The notes: generated by a model from the sequence alone, not told the origin. Shown: positions 9,649-18,805, counted from the stretch's first letter. The stretch is 64,000 nt of DNA from Bacillota bacterium (GCA_015059335.1 SVAP01000005.1:1-64000), one strand, 5' to 3'. Translations and numbers: made by a program.

Positions 9649-11178
9649 TTAACACTTATATATTTTTATTTTATTTTTATAATTTTTCCTTATTTCTTTA
9701 ACAAATATTGATTCATTATATTTAGGAACTAATAAAAAAACATAATTTTTAGTCCGTGTTAATGCAACATAAAATAATCTTCTCTCTTCACTATAAGGGT
9801 ATTTATCAGAAATATAAGATACAAATCTTAATACTTTTGAATCAACAATTTGATTTGGAAATCCCAACAATTTATTTTCTAAATTTATAATAACTACATT
9901 TTCTTCTTCCAATCCTTTAGATTTATGAACAGTTAAATATTTTATCTCTATATCAGGATTATCTAAAAAAATTATTTTATCATTATTATATTTGAAATAT
10001 CTCTTATCTAATATTAAATCAATATCATTATTATTCCTCCCTAAAACCATTATTGATGATTTTAATTTTTGATATAAATTTAAAATTAACTTCAAAAATG
10101 TTTCTTTAATATTAGTATAATATATTATTTGTATTGGATTATTTAAATGTTTTTCTGATTTTAAATCTTTTACAATTTGTATCTTATTTTTCATTACAAA
10201 GTTACCTGCTATACTAATTAATTCTTGACTATTTCTATATGTATTTTGAATTTTCATAATTTTAGAATCTTTTAAAAATAAATTAAAATTAACAAATAAT
10301 GATAAATCACATCCAGTAAATCGGTATATAGATTGAAAATCATCACCTACAACTAACAAATTTGATGAGGTGAATTTTAATAGTCTCTCAATTAGTCTAA
10401 ATCTTATATATGAAGTATCTTGATATTCATCAATAATAATATATTTGTACTTTCTATCTGTACCATTTTCCTCTATTAATTTAGTTGCGATTATTAACAT
10501 ATCATCAAAATCTATTTCATTATTATCTTCTAAATATTTAGTATATATTAGATAAATATTTAGTGAAATCACTAAAAATATTTTTTCTTTTTTGAATGTA
10601 AAAATATTTTTCTTTGCTATTTTTAGAAAATCAGTGAAATTTTCTAATTCATAATTATTACATTTTAATAATTTAATAAATGTTAAAATTAATCTTTTAT
10701 AATTTTCAATTAGAAATTTATTGTTATATAAAAAATTAATATATTGTTTTTTATTTTTATATTTGATATTAAAATATTTTAATATCAAACTCATAAATTT
10801 AGAATTTTCTAAAACATCAATATATATAAATTTGTGGATAATATTATTTAATGTATCAGATTGTGTTATATCATAGTTTACACTATAATCATTTAATATT
10901 TCTAGTGATAATTTATGAAATGTATATACCGGTAAATCTAAATTAAATTCATCTTTAATTTTTTCTTTCAAACTATGTGCGGCTGCTTTAGTAAATGAAA
11001 TACATAATATTTCATTTTTATTTATATTTTTATATTTTAATAAATAATTAATCTTACCTAATATAGTTAGTGTTTTACCACTACCTGCACCTGCAACAAC
11101 AAGTAGATGTTTTGATTCATCTAAAACAATTGCTTCTTGTTCCCTATCTAAATAATAACCACATATTTTTTCTTGCAT
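9649..11178 (-). CDS. Short UvrD/Rep-family superfamily 1 helicase
   Basis: The 509-residue protein has the SF1 order: a Q-motif-like LDREQEAIV, Walker A (VAGAGSGKT, residues about 27-36), SFTKAAAHSLKEK, DEYQDTS, VVGDDFQSIYRF, LTVHKSKGLEEE and RRLFYVALTRTK. It is much shorter than PcrA/UvrD (about 700-750) and has no nuclease domain, so accessory subdomains 1B/2B are reduced. It lies 48 bases upstream of addB on the same strand. The role is inferred to be DNA unwinding in repair or recombination. It is not the canonical PcrA by length. Confidence 0.8.
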   Translation of the reverse strand: MQEKICGYYLDREQEAIVLDESKHLLVVAGAGSGKTLTILGKINYLLKYKNINKNEILCISFTKAAAHSLKEKIKDEFNLDLPVYTFHKLSLEILNDYSVNYDITQSDTLNNIIHKFIYIDVLENSKFMSLILKYFNIKYKNKKQYINFLYNNKFLIENYKRLILTFIKLLKCNNYELENFTDFLKIAKKNIFTFKKEKIFLVISLNIYLIYTKYLEDNNEIDFDDMLIIATKLIEENGTDRKYKYIIIDEYQDTSYIRFRLIERLLKFTSSNLLVVGDDFQSIYRFTGCDLSLFVNFNLFLKDSKIMKIQNTYRNSQELISIAGNFVMKNKIQIVKDLKSEKHLNNPIQIIYYTNIKETFLKLILNLYQKLKSSIMVLGRNNNDIDLILDKRYFKYNNDKIIFLDNPDIEIKYLTVHKSKGLEEENVVIINLENKLLGFPNQIVDSKVLRFVSYISDKYPYSEERRLFYVALTRTKNYVFLLVPKYNESIFVKEIRKNYKNKIKIYKC

Positions 11179-11368
11179 ATTAAATTGAAAATTCTCCTTT
11201 TACAGGCATATTATAAAATAATAATAATAACTGTTCAAATATAAGAATTTTAATATCTTAAATTAATTGAATACCAAATAACACATTTTTCTAATAACAA
11301 TTTAATATATTTTTTTAATTAACTTTACCAAATTAATATAATAAACATATTTTCAATTTTATAAAAAT

Positions 11369-11393
11369 AAAAGGAACACGTAGTGTCCCAACT
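11369..11393 (-). terminator. Rho-independent terminator
   Basis: On the minus strand GGGACAC and GTGTTCC form a 7-bp stem with one G-U pair, followed by TTTTATTTTTAT. It lies 3' of the methyltransferase-like gene. The rest of the gap up to 11178 is AT-rich with nothing else recognisable. Confidence 0.7.
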
Positions 11394-11404
11394 ATATAAA
11401 TCAT

Positions 11405-12076
11405 TTACCAAATAAATGGTATTATCTTATATTTAACTTTATTTTTATATTCTAAGTATCCTTTTAATTCTTTTTCCAATACTTCCTCTTCATTTTTAAT
11501 CCTTTTAGCAATTATAAATGGATATATTAAAAATATTATGAATGAAATAATAGAACCCAATATTAATGGCATTGATAAAAATAAGAATATTGTTGCTGTA
11601 TACATTGGATGTCTTACTATTCCGTATAAACCTGTGTCTATTACTTTTTGATTCTTTTGAACCTCAACGGTACGTGCTAAAAAAGCATTTTCTCTTAACA
11701 CTTCTGCATATAGAATGTAAGATAATATAAATATTACAGATGATATGATTATTATGATATTAGGTAATACTATCCAATTATATTTATAATTTAACCCAGC
11801 AATTATAAATCCAACTAAAAACATTAAACCACTTAACACTACTACTTCTTTTTGTTCACTTTCTTTTTCCTTAACATTAAGTCTATTTTTTAATAAATTA
11901 GGATCTTTTATCATCATTATAATACCCACAATAAACATAGGTATAAATAACAATCCCATAAATAACCAACCATTCCAATAATTAATTGTATTAGCTGGTA
12001 AAAATAATAGTAAAGCTACAATTAATACTCCTAATACAAATTTTATTATTGCTTCAAAAAACAACTTTAAACTCAT
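11405..12076 (-). CDS. Isoprenylcysteine carboxyl methyltransferase (ICMT/PEMT)-family membrane protein
   Basis: The ATG at 12076 has AAAGGAG upstream, so the longer reading to 12124 is rejected. The 223-residue protein has about five membrane helices. The C-terminal family motif reads TGLYGIVRHPMYTA, followed by a conserved acidic stretch (KNEEEVLEKELKGYLEYKNKVKYKIIPFIW). Members bind S-adenosylmethionine and methylate lipophilic carboxylates or phospholipid head groups. In Bacillota the substrate is usually unknown. It follows the small membrane protein gene by 22 bases, so the two are probably cotranscribed. Confidence 0.82.
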   Translation of the reverse strand: MSLKLFFEAIIKFVLGVLIVALLLFLPANTINYWNGWLFMGLLFIPMFIVGIIMMIKDPNLLKNRLNVKEKESEQKEVVVLSGLMFLVGFIIAGLNYKYNWIVLPNIIIIISSVIFILSYILYAEVLRENAFLARTVEVQKNQKVIDTGLYGIVRHPMYTATIFLFLSMPLILGSIISFIIFLIYPFIIAKRIKNEEEVLEKELKGYLEYKNKVKYKIIPFIW

Positions 12077-12098
12077 AACCTTATACTCCTTTAAAATA

Positions 12099-12425
12099 CT
12101 ATTTACAATCAGATAATTTCTCAATAATTATACCAACTAATAAACCTATTGACGATATAACCAAATACCAAATCGAATGAATTAGTGCTGACTCATTATA
12201 ATATATAAATACAGATGGTATAAACAATGTCGCAATAACTACTGGATATAAATATTTTATTTTTTCTTTAGAAATACTACCTATTAAAGCGGATAATAAT
12301 GCTGTTACAAATATTATAATTAATACCATTCCTATTGCATCAGTTGGTCCAGCAAATAACGGGAACACATAAAACATAAATAGTTGAATTAGTAATATTA
12401 TAATTTCTTTTAAATATCTTTTCAT
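12099..12425 (-). CDS. Small multi-pass membrane protein
   Basis: The 108-residue protein has a GGAGGAAGC site before its ATG. It has four predicted membrane helices and little soluble sequence. It is not recognised. It is first in a two-gene unit with the ICMT-family protein. Confidence 0.6.
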   Translation of the reverse strand: MKRYLKEIIILLIQLFMFYVFPLFAGPTDAIGMVLIIIFVTALLSALIGSISKEKIKYLYPVVIATLFIPSVFIYYNESALIHSIWYLVISSIGLLVGIIIEKLSDCK

Positions 12426-12507
12426 GCTTCCTCCTACTAAAATAATTTATCATACTATCTACAATTAGTATAACAAATAAATATATTTATGTAAATTTTA
12501 TATATAA

Positions 12508-12549
12508 CAAAAAAGCTAGGATTTCCTATTGAAATTCCTAGCCTTTTCT
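12508..12549. terminator. Hairpin with T runs on both sides
   Basis: The arms GCTAGGA and TCCTAGC (12515-12521 and 12536-12542), extended by a TTT/AAA stretch, are flanked by A and T runs. It can terminate in either direction between the small membrane protein and the tRNA-His-side segment. Confidence 0.6.
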
Positions 12550-12672
12550 ATGTTTACAAACATAATGTTTGATTTTCCCATATATGGGGCGTGTTATGAA
12601 CATAATAGAAGCCCCCTATTTTAAATTGTCCTTACAATAAATTTTATACTGCGTAATTTAAATTTAGTCTAG

Positions 12673-12705
12673 AATTTTTGACCTTTTTTTGACCAATTTT
12701 TGACC
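12673..12705 (+). repeat. Left array of three 11-nt TTTTTGACC repeats
   Basis: Three adjacent 11-mers read AATTTTTGACC, TTTTTTTGACC and AATTTTTGACC. Their GAC triplets begin at 12680, 12691 and 12702, exactly 11 nt apart. It lies 19 bases 3' of the orphan ORF. Confidence 0.85.
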
Positions 12706-12723
12706 ATGTTAATTTTACTAGAT

Positions 12724-13797
12724 TTAGTTTTTCTTATTATTTATTAACAATAATGTTTTTTGTCCTTTTTCAGATAATCTATCTAAACTAAACAATTCTG
12801 AATATAAATACATTTTTCTAAATAATTTATCATCTTTACTACATCTATCTTCAATTCTTTGTTTAAGACAATCTGATAAAATTTCTTTAGGAATATTTAC
12901 TATAAATCCACAGTGTGGACATACTTGATAATATCTATATAAACGGTCATTTGGATTAACAAATATTTCATTTTCTTTAATAATGAAATATTCACCGCAA
13001 GGTTTAGTATTTTCTGGTCTTCGTAACCTTGTTTCAATCAAGGTTTCAATATACTCTTCTTCAATACCACAATTTATTTCTAAATCATTTGGTAATTCAT
13101 CATGATATCCTAAATATATTTCTTGTTTTTCTCTTTCTGTAAAAATTGAGTTATTATATTCAAATTTAGGTGAATTTGAAATTGTTGTTATAAACTTATT
13201 TTTCTTAATTCCTATATCATTTCTATCTCTTCTTGGTTCTTTTTCTTTTTTTGGAAGAACAATTGAATCAAAATCATGTAAATCTGGTTTTATACCACTT
13301 GTATAAATTTTTCCATTATTTTTATATCTACCAATTCTAAAGTATTCATCTAAAACTTTCATTTTATTAACTTTATTTTTCAAATCACCTGATTGTTCTT
13401 CAATATATCTAGCAACAGCACCTAAAATACTCCAATGATCTAATTTAATATGCATTATTGCATCTTTACCTTCATTAGCTTTTTCTATCAATTGCATTCC
13501 ATTTTTTACTTTTTCCAAATATTTTTTATTATTTTTTTTATTTTCTGTCGTTTCATATAATATACTTTCTTCCATAGGAGTATCTGTAAATAAAAAATCT
13601 TCAAATAGTATATTTATATCATTTTTATAGTCCAATTTTAAATATATATACGGTTTATCAAAACCAAATTTTTCTTTACTTTTTTTAAATTCTTCTTCCG
13701 TTTGTTCATACATATATGGTGCTACTATTAAGTAAGCATTTTCATAAATATATTTATATCTTTTAACTAACTCTTCTTTTGCTTTTTCTAATGTCAT
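12724..13797 (-). CDS. Orphan protein with C-terminal zinc-ribbon-like cysteines
   Basis: Not recognised. The ATG at 13797 has GGAGG eight bases upstream; that site contains the earlier ATG at 13812, which is rejected. About 357 residues, soluble and highly charged. An early acidic/aromatic part (IVAPYMYEQTEEEF, PYIYLKLDY) is followed by a basic linker (PRRDRNDIGIKKNK). A C-terminal CPHCG, with further cysteines in LSDCLKQ and EDRCSKDD, could bind zinc. The gene stands alone, with phased TTTTTGAC arrays on both sides and tRNA-His next door, so it may be cargo of a small integrated element. Confidence 0.6.
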   Translation of the reverse strand: MTLEKAKEELVKRYKYIYENAYLIVAPYMYEQTEEEFKKSKEKFGFDKPYIYLKLDYKNDINILFEDFLFTDTPMEESILYETTENKKNNKKYLEKVKNGMQLIEKANEGKDAIMHIKLDHWSILGAVARYIEEQSGDLKNKVNKMKVLDEYFRIGRYKNNGKIYTSGIKPDLHDFDSIVLPKKEKEPRRDRNDIGIKKNKFITTISNSPKFEYNNSIFTEREKQEIYLGYHDELPNDLEINCGIEEEYIETLIETRLRRPENTKPCGEYFIIKENEIFVNPNDRLYRYYQVCPHCGFIVNIPKEILSDCLKQRIEDRCSKDDKLFRKMYLYSELFSLDRLSEKGQKTLLLINNKKN

Positions 13798-13878
13798 TGA
13801 CAAAACCTCCATTTATATTTTTTATTATAACATACAAAACCTGTTTAAAACAAACAATTTCATAAAAAGTCCAGTACT

Positions 13879-14010
13879 ATTTTTTGACTTATTTTTGACC
13901 TTTTTTTGCCCATTACATGACTTTTTTCTCTATATTTTTGACTTTTTCTGTACTTTTTCAGTACCTTTTCGGGACTTTTTGGGGACCAAAAGTTGACTTA
14001 TTTTTGACTT
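13879..14010 (+). repeat. Right array of about twelve degenerate 11-nt TTTTTGAC repeats
   Basis: GAC (or TAC) triplets preceded by T-rich sequence begin at 13886, 13897, 13919, 13940, 13951, 13962, 13973, 13984, 13995 and 14006. There is a GCC in phase at 13908. The spacing is 11 nt, with one 10-nt correction between 13919 and 13940. The spacing is close to one DNA turn, so the units would lie on one face of the helix. The array begins about 50 bases beyond the tRNA-His 3' end. Confidence 0.85.
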
Positions 14011-14061
14011 TTTTATGCAAAGAAAAAGTGAAGCGTATTTCAGCTTCACCAAATTACTTAA

Positions 14062-14138
14062 TGGGGCGAAATATGGGGATCGAACCCATGCATACCGGAG
14101 CCACAATCCGGCGTGTTAACCACTTCACCAATTCCGCC
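14062..14138 (-). tRNA. tRNA-His (GUG), CCA encoded
   Basis: The minus strand folds as a cloverleaf with the extra 5' G(-1) typical of tRNA-His facing C73. The acceptor stem GCGGAAT pairs with ATTTCGC. The anticodon stem CCGGA/TCCGG holds the loop TTGTGGC, anticodon GTG. The T arm is GTTCGATCC-like, and the 3' CCA is encoded (plus-strand TGG at 14062-14064). Confidence 0.95.
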
Positions 14139-14261
14139 ATGTAATAAATTAAATATTACGTACATTATTTTACCATTTAATTTAAATTTTAGCAAGTAAT
14201 TTATATAATTTTATTTATTTAAAACAATAAATCGGTTATAATAATTGTGGATGGTGATAGA

Positions 14262-14483
14262 ATGAGTACAGAAGAAAAAATAAAAGAAGTAATTGAAAAA
14301 ATAAAACCAATACTTCAAAATGACGGTGGAAATATAGAATTTATTAAGTTTGAAGAAGGTATTGTATATGTTAGTGTTAGTGGTGTATGTATGCACTGTT
14401 ATATGCTAGATCAAACATTAGAAGGAATTGAAATGGCATTAATGAGCGAAATACCAGAAGTAAAAAAAGTTGAGCTTGCTTAA
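14262..14483 (+). CDS. yutI: NifU C-terminal-domain iron-sulphur protein (YutI-like)
   Basis: A 73-residue NifU-type protein; ATG 14262 is chosen because GGTGATA, the commonest ribosome site here, lies directly upstream. It contains LQNDGGNIEF and the cluster-binding CxxC in GVCMHC. Such proteins carry or transfer Fe-S clusters in the cytoplasm. It is one of only three plus-strand genes in the window. Its neighbours yutH, yutD and yunB match the Bacillus subtilis yut/yun region, which supports the YutI name. Confidence 0.88.
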   Translation: MSTEEKIKEVIEKIKPILQNDGGNIEFIKFEEGIVYVSVSGVCMHCYMLDQTLEGIEMALMSEIPEVKKVELA

Positions 14484-15413
14484 TTATAATTTTTTTGTTA
14501 ACCACTCTACAGGAGGAATAGGATATTTTAGTGATAAATAATTATAAATATCACATAAAAAATCTTCATATTCTTCTTGTTTTTTTATTATAAAGTGTAA
14601 ATCTTTCTCATCACGTTCACCTTCTATTATTTGATCGTACAAATCAAAATAATAAGTAGGATATAATAGTCTTGCAAATAACATTCTAACACTATATAAA
14701 GAAAAATTATTATTAGAGAAACAACTATTTATTTCTTCCCACAAATTTTGTTTATCATAAAAGAATTTAAATTTTATATATTCTGATATATCTCTAACTT
14801 TATAATCAATAATAAATTCTAAAGGATTATACAGATCAAATAAAGTTGTATAATTATTAATTCTCCTATGAGATATAACTAATGAATCCGAAAAATCTGG
14901 TTTCAATTCCATTGTTGTATTCTTTGTATATAAAATAGCATTTTCTGCCAAACCAATATAATAACTAAACGTTTCACATATAAGAGGATATTTTATTCCA
15001 AACTGACTTACTTGATATTCAAGATAATCATTTTTATTTTCCCACAACGAAACCCAATTAGATTTATCTAAAAAAAAGTCATGCTTTTTAGTTTCAGTAT
15101 TACTTTGGAAATAATTAATATCATCAATATCTATAGAATCATTTTTTTTAATAAATGATTTAAACAATACATATGGTATTTCATTTATAACAGTTACAAT
15201 ATTTTTTTGTTTATTTAAAATTATTTGATGTACTAAAAAATTTTTATTTAATAATTCTATATCTACTTGATAAATAGAATTTAATTCCTTTTCATCTCTT
15301 GATAAAGGATAAACAAAAAATCTAGTATTATTAACTTTAAAATAATATATATCATCTTTTTGATGTATATCAACAGGGTTCAAGTTATAATAATATTGGA
15401 TTGCATTTTTCAT
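14484..15413 (-). CDS. yutH: YutH-like spore-coat-associated kinase-fold protein
   Basis: The 309-residue protein is distantly kinase-like. Its C-terminal part (SVRMLFARLLYPTYYFDLYD, then YEDFLCDIYNYL, ending PIPPVEWL) resembles the CotS/YutH spore-coat family. The usual HGDxxxxN catalytic loop is not obvious (VISHRRINNYTTLFDLYNP sits in its place), so catalysis is doubtful. It is convergent with yutI, the two stop codons being adjacent. The assignment rests on these motifs plus synteny. Confidence 0.75.
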   Translation of the reverse strand: MKNAIQYYYNLNPVDIHQKDDIYYFKVNNTRFFVYPLSRDEKELNSIYQVDIELLNKNFLVHQIILNKQKNIVTVINEIPYVLFKSFIKKNDSIDIDDINYFQSNTETKKHDFFLDKSNWVSLWENKNDYLEYQVSQFGIKYPLICETFSYYIGLAENAILYTKNTTMELKPDFSDSLVISHRRINNYTTLFDLYNPLEFIIDYKVRDISEYIKFKFFYDKQNLWEEINSCFSNNNFSLYSVRMLFARLLYPTYYFDLYDQIIEGERDEKDLHFIIKKQEEYEDFLCDIYNYLSLKYPIPPVEWLTKKL

Positions 15414-15486
15414 AAGATACCCCCTATTTTAATATATGATTAACATATATAATTATTCAAAAACAAGATAATTTGAGACAAAGAAA

Positions 15487-15510
15487 AAAGTAGACATTAG
15501 TCTACTTTTG
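15487..15510 (-). terminator. Rho-independent terminator
   Basis: The stem AAAAGTAGAC / GTCTACTTTT is followed on the minus strand by a T run. It includes the last codons and the stop of the gene ending at 15497. Confidence 0.8.
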
Positions 15511-16696
15511 AAATTGTTTCAAATGTTTGTTGGAACATTGAAATTTTCTTATTAAATTCCATAATTCTTCTATTTAAATCGTTATCTTTATCAGCAAGTT
15601 CTTTTTCAGCTTTTCTAAGTTCTTTTTCTTTTTCTCTAGTTGATAACATAGCTGATTTTTGTCTTTCTTCTCTCTCAACTAATTCTTTTTCTAACTTAGA
15701 AATTAATCTTTCCTTAGCTTCTAAATCACGATTTCTTTTATTTAATTCTTTTTCATATTCTGCTAATTCACTAACTTTTTTCATAAATTCTAAACCAATT
15801 GATTGAATAATATTTTCATTTGATTCGTCACGTTTTTCTTCTTTTTCTTCAGGAATATTTTGATAATAAGAAGCTTTACTTAATACAGAATCTACACTTG
15901 GCATTTCTTTAATTTGTGAAACTTCATCTTCAACTTCTTCCTCTTTTTCTTCTTCGTATTTTGGAACTTCAAAATCAAAGCTTGGTTTAAATTCTTCTTT
16001 TTCTTCTACTTCAGGACGTACTTTTTCTTCTTCAACTGTAGGCATTTCAATTGGACTAAATTCAACATCAGCAACAGGTGTTGGTTCAAAAACAGGAATT
16101 TCTGGCACAAATGTTGCAATATCAACTTCTGGTATTTCAACTGCTTTTGGTTCTTCTATTTCTACATTGATTGGTGTAGGTTCTTCTTCAACTGTAGGAA
16201 TTTCTACTGGCTCTATAACTGGTTGTGGAATTTCCACTTCAGGTTCTGGAGCAACTACAGTACTAACTTCTTCTTTAACATTGTTTACATAACAATTAGT
16301 AATACCTGTTTTATAATTAGGTCCTATTTTTGCAGCTTTAGTTTCAGAAAGATTAACAGAAATTGGTTCATTCATTTGTGACTTAACTTGATTAGCAGAG
16401 ATTAATTTAATTGTACCGTTATCAGTACCATCTCCACCATCTTTAGCCATATATTTCATAATAGATTTAATACGTCCCCATTCTTCTGAATCTGCGATTG
16501 AAGTAAAAGTATATAAACCATCAACTTCCATAATTCTTGAAGCATAGATTTTTACTAAGCCTTGAGCATCCTCTTCGTTAAATGTATATATCGCATATTT
16601 ATTTTGATTTTCCAATATTTCGAATAAACTGATAACACTTGCTTCTATTTCTTTAGCTTCTTCAGTAATTACACGAATTATTAAATTGTTATCCAT
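15497..16696 (-). CDS. Acidic, Pro/Glu/Val-rich protein with C-terminal coiled coil
   Basis: Three parts are visible in 399 residues. Residues 1-90 form a small domain (IIRVITEEAKEIEASVISLF, YAIYTFNEEDAQ) that resembles DUF1292/YrzB-type domains. Residues about 145-275 are a low-complexity P/E/V linker. Residues about 300-395 are heavily charged heptads predicted to form a long coiled coil. No signal peptide is visible, so it is probably cytoplasmic. RBS AGGTGATAT. It could be a scaffold or structural protein. No function is assigned. Confidence 0.6.
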   Translation of the reverse strand: MDNNLIIRVITEEAKEIEASVISLFEILENQNKYAIYTFNEEDAQGLVKIYASRIMEVDGLYTFTSIADSEEWGRIKSIMKYMAKDGGDGTDNGTIKLISANQVKSQMNEPISVNLSETKAAKIGPNYKTGITNCYVNNVKEEVSTVVAPEPEVEIPQPVIEPVEIPTVEEEPTPINVEIEEPKAVEIPEVDIATFVPEIPVFEPTPVADVEFSPIEMPTVEEEKVRPEVEEKEEFKPSFDFEVPKYEEEKEEEVEDEVSQIKEMPSVDSVLSKASYYQNIPEEKEEKRDESNENIIQSIGLEFMKKVSELAEYEKELNKRNRDLEAKERLISKLEKELVEREERQKSAMLSTREKEKELRKAEKELADKDNDLNRRIMEFNKKISMFQQTFETISKVD

Positions 16697-16770
16697 ATAA
16701 TATCACCTTACCCTTTAATTATTCTATTTAAATTTTAACACATCTAAATAATAATTCCAATACTAAAATC

Positions 16771-16802
16771 AAAAAAAATATCAAAAAAATGATATTTTTT
16801 CT
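16771..16802 (-). terminator. Rho-independent terminator
   Basis: An AAAAATATCA/TGATATTTTT stem with T runs lies 3' of yutD. Confidence 0.7.
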
Positions 16803-16811
16803 CAATAATTG

Positions 16812-17084
16812 TCACTTTACACGTTTTATTACAAAATATTTACATCCTACTGCGCAATAATCTCTTAAATATTGTTCTAAATTATCAATATTATTAATGT
16901 CTTTTACTTTAGGATTTTTTGAATCATAAAATCCCTTAAGTCTTAATTTAGAATATGCAATATCTCCTACTATGTAATCAAACTCATAAAAATAATCTGT
17001 AAATAAATTTTCAAATTCCTCTTTATTCCATGCATCTTTCTCATTTTTAATTAATTCATAATTTTTATCATTTATATTTATCAT
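16812..17084 (-). CDS. yutD: YutD-like protein (DUF1027)
   Basis: A 90-residue protein with the full DUF1027 pattern: YELIKNEKDAWNKEEFENLF, then YDYIVGDIAYSKLRLKGFY, then YLRDYCAVGCKYFVIKR. The family role is unknown. It overlaps the preceding glycoside-hydrolase-like gene by one base (TAATG), so it is translationally coupled. It lies in the yut/yun conserved neighbourhood. Confidence 0.9.
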   Translation of the reverse strand: MININDKNYELIKNEKDAWNKEEFENLFTDYFYEFDYIVGDIAYSKLRLKGFYDSKNPKVKDINNIDNLEQYLRDYCAVGCKYFVIKRVK

Positions 17085-18805
17085 TATTTGTACTCCTTTT
17101 GATAAGCTGCTATTTGTGACTTATATTTTTCTAAACTACTTGATGAATTCCATGTCATATACCCACCGTTAAGTCCAGCGTCAAACAATCCTTTTATTTG
17201 TGCTTCAACTTGTTCCGCACCATATTTATATCCACCAGCATGTTTATAATTAGGAACATCATATGTTTGAATCCATGTTCTTACAATTGCTGGAGTTGAC
17301 GCACCTTCTTGTCTAGGATTTACATATGTATTTCCCCAGAAATTAAGCAATTCATATGGCTTTGTCCATACTGGTTCTTTAAAGTTATATTCATATTTAT
17401 TAAAATGGTCTGGATAAGGCATTGCGCTTATTACATCGACAACGTTAGAAATCGCACTCCAATATTGACCATATGCAGTTACATATTTATGCGCTGATTC
17501 ACCAAATACATCTGCTGAAACATACGCACCAACTTTATGAATTTCATCGCATGCATACATTAAAAATCTTTGTATAGCTTGTGCCTTTTCTTCAGCATAT
17601 TCATTTCTAAAATCCATTAATCCATTTCTTTCATATTGTAAAACCCTATCAGGGAATCTAACATAGTCAAACTGTATTTCATTAAAGCCCATTTCAGTTA
17701 CCGCTTCTTTAGCAAGTTCAACATTAAACATCCATACATTTCTTCTATATGGACTTGGCCAATAAGTATTAGAATGCAAAAATGAAGTATTAGTTCTAGT
17801 ATCCATTATCGCATCCTCTGGATGATCCTCTGCATAATATTTATCTTTAAATACAGTAATTCTACCTATCACATAAAAACCTGCATCCTTAATTTTTTGA
17901 ATAGCCGTTTTATAATCTTCTTTAGAATTAGATGCTTTATTATAATTTGTTGGTGACATTGCTTTCATAACATCTGAAGTATATGCAGGAGCTTCATTAT
18001 CTTTAATATCAACAACAAAACTATTTATTTTAGTTGTTTTAGCAAACTCTATATAACTATCCACATTACTTATTACATCTTTACCACCATTTAAATATAA
18101 AGAATAAACAACATCTGGCATTTTATTGTTTTCAAAAGAAGGCTTGTCCACTGGATAATAATCTAAATTTTCTGCACTACCTCCACCTAAACTATGTCCA
18201 CTTAATGCATGAACATTATGATATTTTTCTGGTTCATAATAAGCGAGTGACAAATCTTTATTAGAAACTAAATATTTACCATAAACATATCCAGTTTGTT
18301 CACCTATTTTAACTTTATATGCATTAACACGTCCTTGTTCTAATTTATCATATCCAATTATAGATAACTCATCACCTTTGTTTACTAATCCAATAATTGT
18401 ACCTTTTTCAATATCAGAGTAAAGTGTAGCAGGTGTTCTTACATACATAACCTCTTCTGTTGCTAACTTATTTTTGTTAGTAGTAACATTATCCTTTAAT
18501 ACATAATAAACATTATCATTGTAAGTTATTTTATTATAAACATTTCCTTTTTCATCACTAACTTCATCGTTATTATATAAAGTAATTAAAATTCCACGTT
18601 TTAAATTTTCTTCAATTTCAAACTTCTCATTATATATTGGAATTTCCACTTCAGTTCCTTTTAAATAATAAATATTATTATCTTTTTTAATAGATATATT
18701 ATCAAAAAAATTAAAATAAATACATGAACCAATAATAATTAAAATAATTATTAAAAATATAATAATATTTTTAAGTTTAATTTTTCTCTCTTTTTTATTA
18801 TCCAT
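17084..18805 (-). CDS. Putative glycoside hydrolase (DUF4015) with SH3-like domain
   Basis: The 573-residue protein has an N-terminal membrane anchor (residues about 10-30). An SH3-type region follows (about 85-185; VRTPATLYSDIEKGTIIGLV, TGYVYGKYL). A C-terminal TIM-barrel-like DUF4015 domain (about 230-565) has FVVDIKDNEA, FNEIQFDYVRFPDR and a conserved ISAMPYPDH segment. The family is predicted to cleave extracellular polysaccharide. Acidic residues in FDYVRFPD are candidate active-site groups. It is coupled to yutD downstream. Confidence 0.85.
   Translation of the reverse strand: MDNKKERKIKLKNIIIFLIIILIIIGSCIYFNFFDNISIKKDNNIYYLKGTEVEIPIYNEKFEIEENLKRGILITLYNNDEVSDEKGNVYNKITYNDNVYYVLKDNVTTNKNKLATEEVMYVRTPATLYSDIEKGTIIGLVNKGDELSIIGYDKLEQGRVNAYKVKIGEQTGYVYGKYLVSNKDLSLAYYEPEKYHNVHALSGHSLGGGSAENLDYYPVDKPSFENNKMPDVVYSLYLNGGKDVISNVDSYIEFAKTTKINSFVVDIKDNEAPAYTSDVMKAMSPTNYNKASNSKEDYKTAIQKIKDAGFYVIGRITVFKDKYYAEDHPEDAIMDTRTNTSFLHSNTYWPSPYRRNVWMFNVELAKEAVTEMGFNEIQFDYVRFPDRVLQYERNGLMDFRNEYAEEKAQAIQRFLMYACDEIHKVGAYVSADVFGESAHKYVTAYGQYWSAISNVVDVISAMPYPDHFNKYEYNFKEPVWTKPYELLNFWGNTYVNPRQEGASTPAIVRTWIQTYDVPNYKHAGGYKYGAEQVEAQIKGLFDAGLNGGYMTWNSSSSLEKYKSQIAAYQKEYK

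Larger units (their letters stand above)
12584..14068. mobile_element. Candidate minimal integrated element at tRNA-His (no integrase)
   Basis: The last bases of tRNA-His including CCA (ATGGGGCG on the plus strand, 14061-14068) recur at 12584-12591. Between them lie one orphan ORF and two arrays of 11-nt phased TTTTTGAC repeats, one near each end. Direct repeats of a tRNA 3' end, with arm-type repeats just inside, are the pattern left by tyrosine-integrase elements. The direct repeat is only 8 bp and no integrase is present, so this is an inference. It could be a satellite, a remnant, or chance. Confidence 0.35.

Noticed and set aside
13879-14010. CRISPR array
   Set aside because: Units are 11 nt with no spacers and no cas genes nearby.
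13917-14144. 75-codon plus-strand frame
   Set aside because: It is made of the phased repeats and the antisense of tRNA-His.
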